Under the pieces are notes generated by a model. The model ran no database searches, was not told the DNA's origin, and was given only the letters and a program-made list of their open reading frames with translations. Of a DNA stretch of 64,000 bases, positions 9,913 through 20,477 are shown piece by piece. The translations under genes were made by a program, and so were the position numbers. Position 1 is the first letter of the stretch; every line of letters starts with the position of its first letter. This stretch comes from Legionellaceae bacterium (GTDB taxonomy: Bacteria > Pseudomonadota > Gammaproteobacteria > Legionellales > Legionellaceae), in the NCBI GenBank assembly GCA_029210085.1, contig JARGPP010000026.1, positions 48,085 through 112,084 of the forward strand. Reading direction: 5' to 3'.

Positions 9913-10988
9913 CGAATTACCTCCTCAATTACAGCACCACCTAAACAAATGTTTTTATCATAAAAAACAATGTATTGGCCAACCGTAACTGCTCGTTGTG
10001 GGCTTGAAAAAATAACGGTTTGTTTACCTTCATTTTCAGGTGAAATCATACAGGCTTGTTCTGCTTGTCGATAGCGTGTTTTTGCAAAGCATGTTTTAGG
10101 AAAATCATACTCGGTTTGTTTTTCTAACCAATGAATAGGCCCACAGATTAAACCTTGTGCGTAGAGCATTGGATGTTCGCTGCCTTGAGCGACTATCAAT
10201 TGATTATTTTTTAAATCTTTATCAACGACATACCATGGAGCGTCTATTGCATTGCGTACACCGCCTATATTTAAACCTTGGCGCTGGCCGATTGTGTAAA
10301 ACATTAGACCATCATGTTGTCCTAATGTTTCACCTTGGGCATCTCGTATAATACCCGGAGTCGCTAACATGAATTCGTTCAAAAATTGTTTGAACGGACG
10401 TTCACCAATAAAACATAACCCTGTTGAGTCTTTTTTTGCATGTGTTTTTAAATTTATTTTTTTTGCAATTTCTCGAATTTGTGGCTTCAAATAGTCGCCA
10501 ATTGGAAAATAAACTTGTTTTAAGACCTCAGGCTTAATGGCATGTAAAAAATAAGTTTGATCTTTTTCCCGATCCTTTGCTTTACAGAGTTTATGATTTG
10601 CATCAATGCGTGCGTAATGTCCGGTTGCAATTGCATCGGCGCCTAAAGTCATGGCGTGTTTTAAAAATAAATTAAATTTAATTTCTTTGTTGCACAATAC
10701 ATCTGGGTTAGGAGTTCTACCGCGCTCATATTCAGATAACACATGTTCAAACACTTGATTCCAATAAGCTTCTGAAAAGTTGACTTGATGCAGAGGAATC
10801 TGGAGTTGTTCGCAAACAGCTGCTGCATCCGCTAAATCAGCAGCTGCAGCACAATATCCAGGCTTATCATCTTGCTCCCAATTTTTCATGAATAAGCCTT
10901 CTACTTCAAAACCTTGTTGAAGTAGAAGATAGGCCGCAACAGATGAATCGACACCACCAGACATACCAATGATTACTTTTTTTACCAT
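9909..10988 (-). CDS. mnmA: tRNA-specific 2-thiouridylase
   Basis: MnmA thiolates U34 in tRNA-Lys, Glu and Gln. The 359-residue protein starts with the PP-loop [15 protein letters not shown]. The catalytic cysteines are visible in [12 protein letters not shown] and in [12 protein letters not shown], together with the C-terminal barrel and its [13 protein letters not shown] block. ATG 10988 has no rival. It leads a two-gene minus-strand unit with erpA and is divergent from the rpmF operon. Confidence 0.97.
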   Translation of the reverse strand: MVKKVIIGMSGGVDSSVAAYLLLQQGFEVEGLFMKNWEQDDKPGYCAAAADLADAAAVCEQLQIPLHQVNFSEAYWNQVFEHVLSEYERGRTPNPDVLCNKEIKFNLFLKHAMTLGADAIATGHYARIDANHKLCKAKDREKDQTYFLHAIKPEVLKQVYFPIGDYLKPQIREIAKKINLKTHAKKDSTGLCFIGERPFKQFLNEFMLATPGIIRDAQGETLGQHDGLMFYTIGQRQGLNIGGVRNAIDAPWYVVDKDLKNNQLIVAQGSEHPMLYAQGLICGPIHWLEKQTEYDFPKTCFAKTRYRQAEQACMISPENEGKQTVIFSSPQRAVTVGQYIVFYDKNICLGGAVIEEVIR

Positions 10989-11067
10989 AACTTATGTTTT
11001 CGAAGCACTTGAAAAGCAGTATTTTAACAAAAAAATCGTAAAAACGGGAACTTATCTATCATAATAC

Positions 11068-11096
11068 TTGGATTACAATAAAAAACTCGGTAGAAT
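11068..11096 (+). promoter_or_regulatory. Candidate sigma-70 promoter for rpmF-plsX-fab operon
   Basis: TTGGAT (11068-11073) and TAGAAT (11091-11096) are separated by 17 bp, an ideal spacing for a housekeeping promoter. The gap ends 38 bp before the rpmF ATG. Seen by eye only; the start of transcription is not known. Confidence 0.5.
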
Positions 11097-11134
11097 TCAT
11101 CCCCAATGAAAACAAATTGGTTAGGAGTAAGGCA

Positions 11135-11335
11135 ATGGCAGTTCAACAAAATAGAAGAACACGTTCAACACGTGACAAACGTCGTTTTCACGATAAATTA
11201 AAACAACCTACGTTATCTATTAACGCAACAACGGGTGAAGCTCATCTACGTCATCATATCACTCCTGATGGGTATGACTGTCGTGGAGAGCGTCGTGTGT
11301 TAGTGAACGATACGATGTACGAAGAAGACGAGTAA
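11135..11335 (+). CDS. rpmF: 50S ribosomal protein L32
   Basis: The protein has 66 residues starting [17 protein letters not shown]. The central [16 protein letters not shown] matches L32. ATG 11135 with TTAGGAG upstream is preferred to an upstream in-frame start. Only one Cys is present, so this is the zinc-free form. The C-terminus carries an acidic extension (NDTMYEEDE) beyond the usual basic end. It is placed directly before plsX, the usual order in proteobacteria, though the usual upstream yceD is absent here. Confidence 0.95.
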   Translation: MAVQQNRRTRSTRDKRRFHDKLKQPTLSINATTGEAHLRHHITPDGYDCRGERRVLVNDTMYEEDE

Positions 11336-11341
11336 AGCAAT

Positions 11342-12370
11342 TTGAAGGCCTTAACGGTTTCGGTTGATGTGATGGGGGGGGATCATGGCTTAAGTGTCAC
11401 GATTCCTGCTTGTGTTGCAGCCATTAAAAAAAATGCGTACTTGCACTTGATGCTCGTGGGTGATGAACACCAAATTAAAACGTATTTAAGAGATCAAGGT
11501 ATTACAGATAGCCCTCAACTCACACTTGTTCATGCCCCTGAAATGGTTGACATGGACGAGTTACCTTCCCATGCGCTAAGAAAAAAGAAAAAATCTTCTA
11601 TGCGTATTGCTATTAATTTAGTGAAAGAAGGAAAAGCAGAAGCATGTGTGAGTGCTGGTAATACAGGTGCATTGATGGCAACTGCACGTTTTGTCTTAAA
11701 AACATTACCCGGCATTGATAGACCAGCAATTATTGCTGAATTACCTACAAAGCACTCTAGGACACGTGTAATTGATTTAGGTGCGAATGTCGACTCATGT
11801 GCGGAGCATTTATTTCAATTTGCTGTGATGGGATCGGCATTAATTAAAGCGGTTGATCATAAAGCAAAACCAACAGTGGCTGTTCTAAACGTCGGTGTTG
11901 AAGAAATCAAAGGAAACGAACAAGTTAAACGTACAGCTCAAATGCTTTCTGAATGTGGTGTAATGAACTACATGGGATATGTTGAAGGAAATGATTTTTA
12001 TTCCGGTGAAGTGGACTTGATTGTTTGCGATGGTTTTGTTGGCAATGTAGCACTTAAGTCCAGTGAGGGCTTATACAAACTGATGTCTAGTGTTTTGAAA
12101 GAATCATTCATGATGAACTTATGGACAAAATTTGTGGGTTTGCTTGCACGCCCTGTGTTGCAACAGCTTAAAAAAAGAATGGACCCTGCGCGATATAATG
12201 GTGCGACCCTCATTGGTCTTAATGGTATCGTCGTTAAAAGTCATGGTGGTGCAAGTGAAACGGCATTTCAATTTGCTATTGAGCAAGCGTCTATACAAGT
12301 AGAAAATCGCGTAGTTGATTTGGTTCGTGAGCAAATATCAAATTTTGTAGAAGAAGGTGTTTCTTTATGA
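11342..12370 (+). CDS. plsX: Phosphate acyltransferase PlsX
   Basis: PlsX makes acyl-phosphate from acyl-ACP for phospholipid synthesis. The 342-residue protein shows the family start [18 protein letters not shown] and [20 protein letters not shown]. It appears to start at TTG 11342, six bases after the rpmF stop; no ATG lies before the conserved N-terminus. A weak start so close to rpmF suggests coupling to ribosomal protein translation. The end overlaps fabD by ATGA. Confidence 0.96.
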   Translation: MKALTVSVDVMGGDHGLSVTIPACVAAIKKNAYLHLMLVGDEHQIKTYLRDQGITDSPQLTLVHAPEMVDMDELPSHALRKKKKSSMRIAINLVKEGKAEACVSAGNTGALMATARFVLKTLPGIDRPAIIAELPTKHSRTRVIDLGANVDSCAEHLFQFAVMGSALIKAVDHKAKPTVAVLNVGVEEIKGNEQVKRTAQMLSECGVMNYMGYVEGNDFYSGEVDLIVCDGFVGNVALKSSEGLYKLMSSVLKESFMMNLWTKFVGLLARPVLQQLKKRMDPARYNGATLIGLNGIVVKSHGGASETAFQFAIEQASIQVENRVVDLVREQISNFVEEGVSL

Positions 12371-13326
12371 GTAATACAAGTCATTCATCTCAAAAAGCGT
12401 TTGTTTTTCCAGGGCAGGGTTCTCAGTCGCTGGGTATGTTAGCCGAACTTAAAGACGAACACAGTATTGTACATGATGTGTTTTCGCTGGTTTCTGATAC
12501 CTTAGGATATGATCTTTGGAAGCTCGTGCAAACAGGTCCTATAGAGCAGTTGAATCAAACTGAATATACACAGGTTGCAATGTTGGTTGCTGATGTTGCT
12601 GTTTATCGGATACTTGAAAGTTATGGTATAGATGCTCGTATTTCAGCAGGGCATAGTTTAGGTGAATATGCAGCGTTGGCTTGTGCTGACGCTATTGAGC
12701 TGTCTGATGCTGCAAAACTAGTTCAAGCCCGTGGACGACTGATGCAAGAAAATGTTCCGCTTGGACAAGGTGCGATGGCTGCTATCGTTGGACTGACTGA
12801 TGAGCAAGTACAAGAGGCTTGTCGCAAAGCTTCAACTGATCTGATGCATGTTAGTCCTGCAAACTATAATGCGATTGGTCAAGTTGTGATTGCAGGGCAT
12901 ACAGATGCGGTAAAAAACGCGATGCAAGAAGCTGAAAGTATGGGAGCACGATTAGCACTTGAGATTCCTGTGAGTGTGCCATGTCACTGTTCGCTTCTTT
13001 CTGATGCCGCCTTGAAATTTAAAGAAGTATTAAATCGCACGCCTATGACTACACCTAAACGTGCGGTTATCAGTAATGTTGATCTCAGCATACACGATAA
13101 CCCTGAAACCATGAGAAAACTGCTTGCTCAACAGCTTTGCAGTCCTGTGCGCTGGGTTGAAACTATTCAAGCAATGAAGCAGGCAGGTATCACACAAATT
13201 ATAGAGTGTGGGCCAGGCGCAGTACTAGCGGGTCTTGTTAAGCGAATTGATAAAAGTATTTCAGCGATAAGCATTAATACACCCAATAATCTTGAAAAAA
13301 TGCTGGGTCTTGAAGGAATATCATAA
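12367..13326 (+). CDS. fabD: Malonyl-CoA:ACP transacylase
   Basis: FabD loads malonate onto ACP for fatty acid elongation. The 319-residue protein begins [13 protein letters not shown]. The nucleophile Ser97 sits in [13 protein letters not shown], with the conserved Arg in QARGRLMQE and the catalytic His in [11 protein letters not shown]. It overlaps plsX (ATGA) and runs into fabG (TAATG), so it is translated in a coupled chain. Confidence 0.97.
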   Translation: MSNTSHSSQKAFVFPGQGSQSLGMLAELKDEHSIVHDVFSLVSDTLGYDLWKLVQTGPIEQLNQTEYTQVAMLVADVAVYRILESYGIDARISAGHSLGEYAALACADAIELSDAAKLVQARGRLMQENVPLGQGAMAAIVGLTDEQVQEACRKASTDLMHVSPANYNAIGQVVIAGHTDAVKNAMQEAESMGARLALEIPVSVPCHCSLLSDAALKFKEVLNRTPMTTPKRAVISNVDLSIHDNPETMRKLLAQQLCSPVRWVETIQAMKQAGITQIIECGPGAVLAGLVKRIDKSISAISINTPNNLEKMLGLEGIS

Positions 13327-14072
13327 TGATTGATTTGAAAGATAAAGTCGCCCTCATTACAGGAGCAACTCGTGGCATAGGTATGGCAATTACTAAAACT
13401 TTAGCTGAGCAAGGTGCCTATGTTATTGGTACGGCTACCACTGAATCTGGTGCTGAACGTATCAGCACGTACTTGAAAGAAGCACAACTTTCAGGACAAG
13501 GAGCCGTACTTAATGTTACGGATCCTGACAGCATAGAGGCACTGTTAACCTCGTTGAGTCATGATAATAAAACACCTCATATTTTAGTCAATAATGCAGG
13601 TGTTACAGCGGATAATTTATTATTACGCATGGATGATGATGAGTGGGAACGTGTTATCACCACTAATTTAAGCGCTATTTTTCGAATGACACGAGCATTC
13701 ATTAAGCCAATGTTTCGTGCTCGATTTGGCCGAGTCATTAATATAGGGTCAGTTGTTGGTTCTAGCGGTAATCCAGGACAAGTCAATTATACTGCAGCAA
13801 AAGCAGGCCTCATCGGCTTCTCAAAGTCACTCGCTCAAGAGATTGGCAGCCGAGGTATTACTGTAAATGTAGTCGCACCTGGTTTTATCGCTACAGAAAT
13901 GACAGAAGTTTTGCCTGACCTGGTGAAGTCTGAAATGAAAAAGCGCATTCCTACTAAACGTTTTGGGACACCGGACGATATTGCTAATGCGGTTGCTTTT
14001 CTTGCATCAGATGCTGCAAACTATATCACCGGTGAAACAATACACGTAAATGGTGGCATGTACATGAGTTAA
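13326..14072 (+). CDS. fabG: 3-oxoacyl-ACP reductase
   Basis: FabG reduces beta-ketoacyl-ACP with NADPH. The 248-residue SDR protein has the Rossmann motif TGATRGIG near residue 13, NNAG, the catalytic Ser in NIGSVVGSSG and the YTAAKAG Tyr-x3-Lys pair. The C-terminus, ITGETIHVNGGMYMS, is the FabG ending. It directly follows fabD. A 95 bp gap to acpP may hold an additional promoter for the very abundant ACP. Confidence 0.97.
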   Translation: MIDLKDKVALITGATRGIGMAITKTLAEQGAYVIGTATTESGAERISTYLKEAQLSGQGAVLNVTDPDSIEALLTSLSHDNKTPHILVNNAGVTADNLLLRMDDDEWERVITTNLSAIFRMTRAFIKPMFRARFGRVINIGSVVGSSGNPGQVNYTAAKAGLIGFSKSLAQEIGSRGITVNVVAPGFIATEMTEVLPDLVKSEMKKRIPTKRFGTPDDIANAVAFLASDAANYITGETIHVNGGMYMS

Positions 14073-14167
14073 AGAGGCTTATTAGACTTGCGTTATTTGA
14101 ATAATCTAATAAACTACCCATCAATAGACATTTAATTTTTTATCAATCGAAAAAGGAACTATAGGTT

Positions 14168-14416
14168 ATGAGTGCAAATGGTACAGTAGCAGAAAGAGTC
14201 CGTAAAATTGTTGCTGAACAATTGGGCGTAAAAGAAGAAGAATTGAAAAATGATGCTTCTTTTGTCGATGACTTAGGCGCAGATTCTCTGGATACGGTTG
14301 AATTGGTGATGGCTTTAGAAGAGGAGTTTGAAACTGAAATTCCTGATGAAAAAGCAGAGCAAATTACAACAGTTCAAGGTGCAATTGATTACATCGATTC
14401 TAATTTACAGAGTTAA
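14168..14416 (+). CDS. acpP: Acyl carrier protein
   Basis: The protein has 82 residues, is highly acidic, and has the phosphopantetheine attachment Ser40 in [18 protein letters not shown]. It carries growing acyl chains between Fab enzymes. AAAGGAAC lies upstream of ATG 14168. Position between fabG and fabF is standard. Confidence 0.98.
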   Translation: MSANGTVAERVRKIVAEQLGVKEEELKNDASFVDDLGADSLDTVELVMALEEEFETEIPDEKAEQITTVQGAIDYIDSNLQS

Positions 14417-14425
14417 GATTAATCT

Positions 14426-15670
14426 ATGACAAAGAGACGTGTGGTTGTAACAGGTCTAGGCATGTTAACCCCTGTTGGGCTTAATGTGGATGAAACCTGG
14501 AAAAATATTCTAGCAGGTGTTAGTGGTACCGGGCCTATAGATGAGTTTGATGTATCGGAGTATTCAACTAAAATTTGGGCAAAAGTTAAAGGCTTTAATC
14601 CTGAAGATTATATTCCTGCAAAAGATGCTCGAAAAATGGATCCGTTTACACAGTATGGGGTAGTTGCAGCAGCAGAGGCATTGGCTGATGCAAATCTTGA
14701 GATAACTGAGGAACTGTCGCATCGTGTAGGTGTTTCTGTTGGTGCTGGTATTGGTGGTATAGAAACCATTTTAAACAACCAAGAACGCTTGGAGAAGTCC
14801 GGCCCACGTAAAGTCTCACCCTTCTTTATTCCAGCTGCCATTATTAATATGGTAGCTGGACAAATTTCTATTCGAAACAATTTAAAAGGCCCTAATATAT
14901 CTGTCGTTACAGCTTGTACTACAGGAACACATAGTATCGGACTTTCTGGGCGTATGATTGCTTATGGTGATGCCGATGTTATGGTTTGTGGTGGTTCTGA
15001 AATGACCTTAACACCGTTGTGTGTTGCGGGTTTTTCAGCTGTTCGTGCGCTTTCACGCCGTAATGACGAACCAGAAAAAGCATCTCGTCCTTGGGATAAA
15101 GACAGAGATGGGTTTGTTATGGGAGACGGAGCGGGCGTTTTAGTGCTCGAAGAATATGAACATGCAAAAGCACGTGGCGCCAAAATTTACGCCGAATTGA
15201 CAGGCTTTGGTATGTCTGGAGATGCCTATCATATTACCTCACCTGATGAAGATGCTGAAGGTGCAACCGAAAGTATGGCTGCTGCTATAAAAGATGCGGG
15301 TATTGAGCCTAATCAAGTTGACTATATTAACGCACATGGTACTTCTACTTCTCTCAATGATAAAAATGAAACAATGGCTATTAAGCGTTTATTTAAAGAG
15401 CACGCTTATAAATTAGCTGTTAGCTCTACGAAGTCTATGACAGGACATCTTTTAGGAGCTGCGGGTGCCATTGAGGCTATTTTTAGTGTGCTTGCCATTC
15501 GAGATCAAATTGCACCACCTACGATTAATTTAGACAATCCAGACGAAGGTTGCGATTTGAATTTTGTGGCACATCAACCACAAAAACGTGTGATAAATAA
15601 TGTTTTGAGTAATTCCTTAGGATTTGGTGGAACAAACGGCTCTTTATTGTTTACAAAAATTGAGTCTTAA
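14426..15670 (+). CDS. fabF: 3-oxoacyl-ACP synthase II
   Basis: FabF condenses malonyl-ACP with acyl-ACP. The 414-residue thiolase-fold protein has the nucleophile in [13 protein letters not shown] and the two His of the C-H-H triad in [11 protein letters not shown] and [15 protein letters not shown]. The ending [13 protein letters not shown] is as expected. It starts nine bases after the acpP stop and is followed two bases later by tmk. Confidence 0.97.
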   Translation: MTKRRVVVTGLGMLTPVGLNVDETWKNILAGVSGTGPIDEFDVSEYSTKIWAKVKGFNPEDYIPAKDARKMDPFTQYGVVAAAEALADANLEITEELSHRVGVSVGAGIGGIETILNNQERLEKSGPRKVSPFFIPAAIINMVAGQISIRNNLKGPNISVVTACTTGTHSIGLSGRMIAYGDADVMVCGGSEMTLTPLCVAGFSAVRALSRRNDEPEKASRPWDKDRDGFVMGDGAGVLVLEEYEHAKARGAKIYAELTGFGMSGDAYHITSPDEDAEGATESMAAAIKDAGIEPNQVDYINAHGTSTSLNDKNETMAIKRLFKEHAYKLAVSSTKSMTGHLLGAAGAIEAIFSVLAIRDQIAPPTINLDNPDEGCDLNFVAHQPQKRVINNVLSNSLGFGGTNGSLLFTKIES

Positions 15671-15672
15671 AC

Positions 15673-16326
15673 ATGTTAAATTTGCCGGGTCAGTTTATTG
15701 TACTCGAAGGCTTAGAAGGTGCTGGAAAATCAACAGCACTCACAACAATTAAACGATTCTTAATGCCCCATGTTCCTGAGTTAATCGTAACAAGGGAACC
15801 GGGTGGAACTCATACCGGCGAAATTATCCGTCAAATTATTAAGCAAGTTCCTGATAATGAAGCACTTTTACCTCGCACTGAATTACTTTTATTTTATGCT
15901 GCGCGTCATCAGCTGGTTGAACATGTAATTCGTCCTGCATTAGCACGAGGGGCATGGGTCCTTGCTGATCGTTTTGAACTTTCTACCTGGGCCTATCAAG
16001 GTGGTGGACGTGGTCTTGACCTAAATATGATTCAACACTTATCTGATTTTTGTGTTCAAGATCTTCAACCTGATTTGGTTTTATTTTTAGATTTACCTCC
16101 AGAGCAAGGCCTTGAACGTATTTTAGAACGAGGTAGTATTGATCGTATCGAGCAAGAGCCAATAGAATTTTTTAATCGTATCTATGACGCGTACCATGAA
16201 AAACTTGAACATTTAGATCAAGCTATTTTGATTGATGCGAGTAAACCACTTGCAATGGTACAGCATATGATTAGAGCAACTTTAGAGCAACATCTGGTAT
16301 CCCATGGCATTGAACGCATCCAATAA
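15673..16326 (+). CDS. tmk: Thymidylate kinase
   Basis: Tmk phosphorylates dTMP to dTDP. The 217-residue protein has the P-loop GLEGAGKST near the N-terminus, the DR(F) motif ADRFELSTWAYQGGGRG, and a Lid region between residues about 140 and 160. Bases 16304-16326 overlap the proposed holB start. Tmk next to holB is common in gammaproteobacteria. Confidence 0.96.
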   Translation: MLNLPGQFIVLEGLEGAGKSTALTTIKRFLMPHVPELIVTREPGGTHTGEIIRQIIKQVPDNEALLPRTELLLFYAARHQLVEHVIRPALARGAWVLADRFELSTWAYQGGGRGLDLNMIQHLSDFCVQDLQPDLVLFLDLPPEQGLERILERGSIDRIEQEPIEFFNRIYDAYHEKLEHLDQAILIDASKPLAMVQHMIRATLEQHLVSHGIERIQ

Positions 16327-17197
16327 AAGTTTAATGGCGCACCTGACAAACGTGCTGCCACAAGCATTATTATTAGTAGGTCCTGAGCATGCTCAGGCGC
16401 TTGAGTTAACCAATCAAGTGATAAAAGGTGTGCTTTGTGATTCAGAGAACAAGCCTTGTGGCCAGTGTCGTCATTGCTTATTGATAGAACAAGAAATACA
16501 CCCGGATGTATTACTTGTAACTCAAGAGAAAGCAGGATCAGCGATTAAAATTGATCAAATCCGTAACTTACAGCTGATAGCTTATCAAACCCCTCAATGT
16601 GCTACAGAGCGCATTGTCATTATTCACCCTGCAAATGAGCTTAATCGTGCAGCATCAAATGCTCTACTTAAAATATTGGAAGAACCGCCTCAATATACTT
16701 ATTTTATTCTGGTTGCCACCCATCTTGATACACTTCCTCTAACCATTATAAGCCGATGCCAAGTTCATCAAGTTTCAGAGCCTAAGCCTGTGCTTGAGCA
16801 GCATATTCCAGGATATTTAAATATTGGTTTGCATTATGATAAGGCGACACCTCGCGGTTTTTTATTTGAAAATCATCAAGCAATTATTAAAAAAGTGTGT
16901 GATCTCTCGGAAAAAAAAATATCGCTTTGCCAGTTAGCTTCTGAATGCTCTAATCATGCTTTATCTGATTTATTGTGGTTCTTTCAATTATTTACGGCAA
17001 CGCTGTTACAATATCAGCTACTGCCTTCAAAAACGGTAATACAAAATACGCACGTTAAAAAACTGGCAGAAAAACACTCCCCAATTCATTACTTTAAGCA
17101 ATTAGATAATATTTCAGCTTTTACAAAAAAAATGAATCAGGACATTCCTTTAAACTCAACACTTACTCTTGAGAGTCTTTTAATAGGCTATATATGA
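16304..17197 (+). CDS. holB: DNA polymerase III delta prime subunit
   Basis: This clamp-loader subunit has 297 residues. It shows the zinc module CGQCRHCLLIEQEIHPDV, the region NELNRAASNALLKILEEPP (sensor/SRC neighbourhood) and TIISRCQ, all typical of delta prime. The start may be ATG 16304, inside tmk, or ATG 16334, eight bases after the tmk stop; neither has a strong ribosome site. The overlap with tatD (ATGA) at the end shows tight packing. Confidence 0.92.
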   Translation: MALNASNKSLMAHLTNVLPQALLLVGPEHAQALELTNQVIKGVLCDSENKPCGQCRHCLLIEQEIHPDVLLVTQEKAGSAIKIDQIRNLQLIAYQTPQCATERIVIIHPANELNRAASNALLKILEEPPQYTYFILVATHLDTLPLTIISRCQVHQVSEPKPVLEQHIPGYLNIGLHYDKATPRGFLFENHQAIIKKVCDLSEKKISLCQLASECSNHALSDLLWFFQLFTATLLQYQLLPSKTVIQNTHVKKLAEKHSPIHYFKQLDNISAFTKKMNQDIPLNSTLTLESLLIGYI

Positions 17198-18003
17198 CAA
17201 ATTACAATCCAACGGTTTTTCCAATTATTGACTCACACTGCCACCTGAACCAATTAGATTTAACAGCATTTGATGGTTGTTTAGATAGAGCTTTAGATGA
17301 AGCACGTTCTGTTGGTGTAAAGCACTTTTTATGTGTCTGTATTACACCTGACGATATTTCAGAACTACATGAGATTAGTGCGCAAAATCCTGATATTAGC
17401 ATGTCTATTGGTGTGCATCCAAATGAAGTTATACAGCATCAACTCACTTATAAAACATTGCATAAATATGCAAGTTCACCTGCATGTATTGCTATCGGTG
17501 AAACAGGACTGGATTACTTTAGAACAGAAACGCCCGAGGCGCTTGATATGCAACGGGAAAGCTTTCGAATGCATATACGTGTTGCGCGTGACCTCAAAAA
17601 GCCATTAATTATTCATACACGTGCCGCAGCAGAAGATACATTAAAAATTATGGAAGAAGAGAAGGCGGATGAGATTGGCGGTGTGATGCATTGCTTCTCA
17701 GAAAACTGGGATGTTGCACGTCGTGCTTTGGCACTTAATTTTTATATCTCGTTTTCGGGGATCTTAACGTTTAAAAATGCACATGTTTTACATGATGTCG
17801 CACAAAAAGCACCTCTCGATAGAATATTGATTGAGACTGACTCGCCTTATTTAGCTCCAACACCTAATCGTGGAAAGTCTAATCATCCGGCTTGGGTGAA
17901 GTTTGTTGCTGAGGCGCTGAGTCAGCTACGCGAAACGTCCTATGAAGTTATTGCTCAAGAAACCACTGCCAATTTTTATCGCTGCTTTAAGATAGCGCTA
18001 TGA
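17194..18003 (+). CDS. tatD: TatD-family metal-dependent hydrolase
   Basis: A 269-residue TIM-barrel hydrolase. It has the metal motif DSHCHLNQLD at the N-terminus, GETGLDY (Glu ligand), HTRAAAEDTLKIM, the His in GVMHCFSEN, and the final Asp in LIETDSPYLAP. The family acts as 3'-5' DNA exonuclease or D-aminoacyl-tRNA deacylase. As in many gammaproteobacteria, it follows holB. It is probably the YcfH paralogue, judged from this context. Confidence 0.92.
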   Translation: MTNYNPTVFPIIDSHCHLNQLDLTAFDGCLDRALDEARSVGVKHFLCVCITPDDISELHEISAQNPDISMSIGVHPNEVIQHQLTYKTLHKYASSPACIAIGETGLDYFRTETPEALDMQRESFRMHIRVARDLKKPLIIHTRAAAEDTLKIMEEEKADEIGGVMHCFSENWDVARRALALNFYISFSGILTFKNAHVLHDVAQKAPLDRILIETDSPYLAPTPNRGKSNHPAWVKFVAEALSQLRETSYEVIAQETTANFYRCFKIAL

Positions 18004-19088
18004 TGAACTTATTTATTGGGCTAATGTCTGGCACGAGCATGGATGGTATTGATGCAGTACTCGTAGACTTAAAGCAGAATCAACTGATTGTAGGTATTAC
18101 ACATCCATACACAACTCATCTTCAAGAACAATTATGTGCTTTTGATGCATCTCAAAAGCACAGTGTTCAATCAATTCAACAGCTAAATCATCAATTAGGA
18201 CATGCTTTTTCGGAAGCTGTTTTAACATTACTAAAAAAAACACAATATACGCCTGATGATATTATTGCTATTGGCAGTCATGGACAAACGCTTTATCACG
18301 ATCCAGGTGCTGATATTCCTACAACGTTGCAGCTGGGTTGTCCACATACAATTGCGGCGAAAACAGGAATGACAGTTGTTGCCGACTTTAGAACTCGTGA
18401 TTTAGTTCTGGGTGGGCAGGGCGCACCACTTGCACCCTATTATCATCACATACTATTTAAAAGCAAAAAATTACCCCTTGCAGTGGTTAATATCGGTGGA
18501 ATATCTAATTTAAGCGTTTTGAGACCATCAAAAGCGCCATTAGGATATGACACAGGACCAGGCAATGTTTTAATGGATGCGTGGATTAAGAAGCATAAAA
18601 ATTTACCTTATGATAAAAATGGTGATTGGGCTGCAAGTGGTCAGATGATTCCTGCTTGTTTAAATGCTTTACTGGATGATACTTTTTTTAAAAAAACAGT
18701 GCCCAAAAGCATTGATAAAGCTTATTACTCATTGTCGTGGATTCAAAAATTTTTTACGCCCAAGCATAAGCCTGAAGACGTGCAAGCTACTTTACTTCAC
18801 CTTACAGCATATTCAATTGCTGATGCTATCAAAATATCAGCGCCTGAGTGTAAACAAGTTTTATTATGCGGTGGTGGCGCACATAATCATGTTTTAACAC
18901 AAGTCATTAAGACTTATTTGCCAGGGTATCAAGTCAATACAACCGAGCTGTTTGATGTGAGTCCTGATTATCTTGAAGCTATGATGTTTGCTTGGTTTGC
19001 TCAACAAACCCTTCAGCATCAGGCGCTTGATTTAACTCAAATTACAGGTGCAAGTAAACCTGCTATTTTGGGTGCTGTGTATTTATAA
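18000..19088 (+). CDS. anmK: Anhydro-N-acetylmuramic acid kinase
   Basis: AnmK phosphorylates and opens 1,6-anhydro-MurNAc released during wall turnover, giving MurNAc-6-phosphate. The 362-residue protein has the N-terminal IGLMSGTSMDGIDAVLVD, the phosphate loop GIGSHGQTLYHDP, VVADFRTRDLVLGGQGAPL, and GYDTGPGNVLMD. It overlaps tatD by ATGA and ends the long operon begun at rpmF. The L,D-transpeptidase at 8.1 kb is the other wall gene in the window. Confidence 0.96.
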   Translation: MMNLFIGLMSGTSMDGIDAVLVDLKQNQLIVGITHPYTTHLQEQLCAFDASQKHSVQSIQQLNHQLGHAFSEAVLTLLKKTQYTPDDIIAIGSHGQTLYHDPGADIPTTLQLGCPHTIAAKTGMTVVADFRTRDLVLGGQGAPLAPYYHHILFKSKKLPLAVVNIGGISNLSVLRPSKAPLGYDTGPGNVLMDAWIKKHKNLPYDKNGDWAASGQMIPACLNALLDDTFFKKTVPKSIDKAYYSLSWIQKFFTPKHKPEDVQATLLHLTAYSIADAIKISAPECKQVLLCGGGAHNHVLTQVIKTYLPGYQVNTTELFDVSPDYLEAMMFAWFAQQTLQHQALDLTQITGASKPAILGAVYL

Positions 19089-19267
19089 GTAACACCATAG
19101 ATTTTTTTAAACTAAGGTTGGTTGAGAGATTGAATGTTCTTATTCCATGAGCCATAAAGCCTAATTGTTTGATTAGTAAACATGCTAAATTTTTGCATGC
19201 TTATGTCTTATATATCATTGCCCTATTTTTATTTAGGGTAATTTTTATTATCTCAAAAGAGGGCGTT

Positions 19268-20422
19268 ATGAAAGTAGCATTCTTTGTAAGTAGTGTAGGT
19301 GATACTGATTTAGCATTGAAAACGATTACATCAATGGAAAATAAAGCTGAGGTTGAAACCTGTTTGATTGCACTCACGCAAACAGCAGAACAACGTATCA
19401 CTAGTAGTCGTGTTCAATGTTCGTCACTTGCCTTAAAAACGAGATTGTCGGATATACTTGATGTTCAGAATTTTTCTGAAGCATATTGCACAAGAGAGCA
19501 GCTTGATGTGCTGACTCAGTATATTAAAAACGAAAATATCACTTATATTTACTTAGGCGTACCCTCAACTAACAATAAAATTCCTTTACAAGTTGCAGCA
19601 ATTATAGAAGATATTCCAGTATTAATGGCTTATGAATTTATGTTTAAGCCCGAGGGACATGACTTATGGGACTATCTCCCAGTATTAAAAAGCAAACAAA
19701 ATATTCAATGGGCATTACCATTAATTGACGCAGTAGCTGATTTTGACTTTCATGATATGAATAAAGTGAAAGTGACTGGGCATTTAAGTATAGATAATGC
19801 ATATTCATCTAACGCAATAAGCAACTCAGACATTATTAGAGAACATTTACACATTTTGCCAAACAAAAAGTTTGCTTTTGTCAGTAGCACAACACAACCC
19901 ATTTTGACAGATACGATATTTTTAGAGTCCTTATTAGCACTATTACCGAATCATCCTGATATACAAGTACGCTTTGGTCTTCATCCGGGTATTCAAGATT
20001 TAGATGCTTATGTGCGTGAAGTGCTTACTGTTTGTCAGAGATACCCAAGTGCATGCGATCAGTTTAAAATTATTTTACCTGATAATTTGTTAGGGCGATT
20101 TAAGTATCCAGCATTATCAATTGAGCATCCAGCCACGCTGGATATTTTTTTAAGAGTGAACGTGACTGGGCCTGATGCATCTTTTGCAGCAGATAGAGTC
20201 GCTCAGTCTGTACCTGGAGCCCTTTTAAATCAAGCGGTTATAGAAGGGAAGCCGTCTTATGCTCATGGTGGAAAGTCATACTTGCCGAAACAACATTTTT
20301 CAAATGATATTACCGCATTTTTTTCTGCAAACGCTCAAGCACCACGCAGCAAAGAGGAACTTGGCTTGAATGATAAAACAGCTCCTCAGAATTATGCGGA
20401 TATGATTACTGGCCCTGGATGA
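19268..20422 (+). CDS. Unknown protein, possibly GT-B-like fold
   Basis: I do not recognise this 384-residue protein. ATG 19268, preceded by AGAGGGCG, is chosen because the upstream in-frame region looks like hydrophobic noise. The N-terminus MKVAFFVSSVGDTDLAL alternates like a beta-alpha nucleotide-binding fold. Later blocks such as FAFVSSTTQPI, VRFGLHPGIQDLDAYV and GALLNQAVIEGKPSYAHGG vaguely recall the C-terminal half of GT-B glycosyltransferases or UDP-sugar epimerases. No catalytic residue can be named. No membrane segment is obvious. It stands alone, 179 bp after anmK. Confidence 0.6.
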   Translation: MKVAFFVSSVGDTDLALKTITSMENKAEVETCLIALTQTAEQRITSSRVQCSSLALKTRLSDILDVQNFSEAYCTREQLDVLTQYIKNENITYIYLGVPSTNNKIPLQVAAIIEDIPVLMAYEFMFKPEGHDLWDYLPVLKSKQNIQWALPLIDAVADFDFHDMNKVKVTGHLSIDNAYSSNAISNSDIIREHLHILPNKKFAFVSSTTQPILTDTIFLESLLALLPNHPDIQVRFGLHPGIQDLDAYVREVLTVCQRYPSACDQFKIILPDNLLGRFKYPALSIEHPATLDIFLRVNVTGPDASFAADRVAQSVPGALLNQAVIEGKPSYAHGGKSYLPKQHFSNDITAFFSANAQAPRSKEELGLNDKTAPQNYADMITGPG

Positions 20423-20477
20423 TAGAGAGTCATTCAGAGTAAAATCGAAGGGCAGAAAGTGTTGATGACGTTAACTA

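Noticed and set aside
19169..20422. Longer start at 19169 for the unknown 384-residue protein
   Set aside because: The 33 added residues are Phe/Ile-rich noise from A+T-rich intergenic DNA, while ATG 19268 has a good ribosome site and begins a beta strand.
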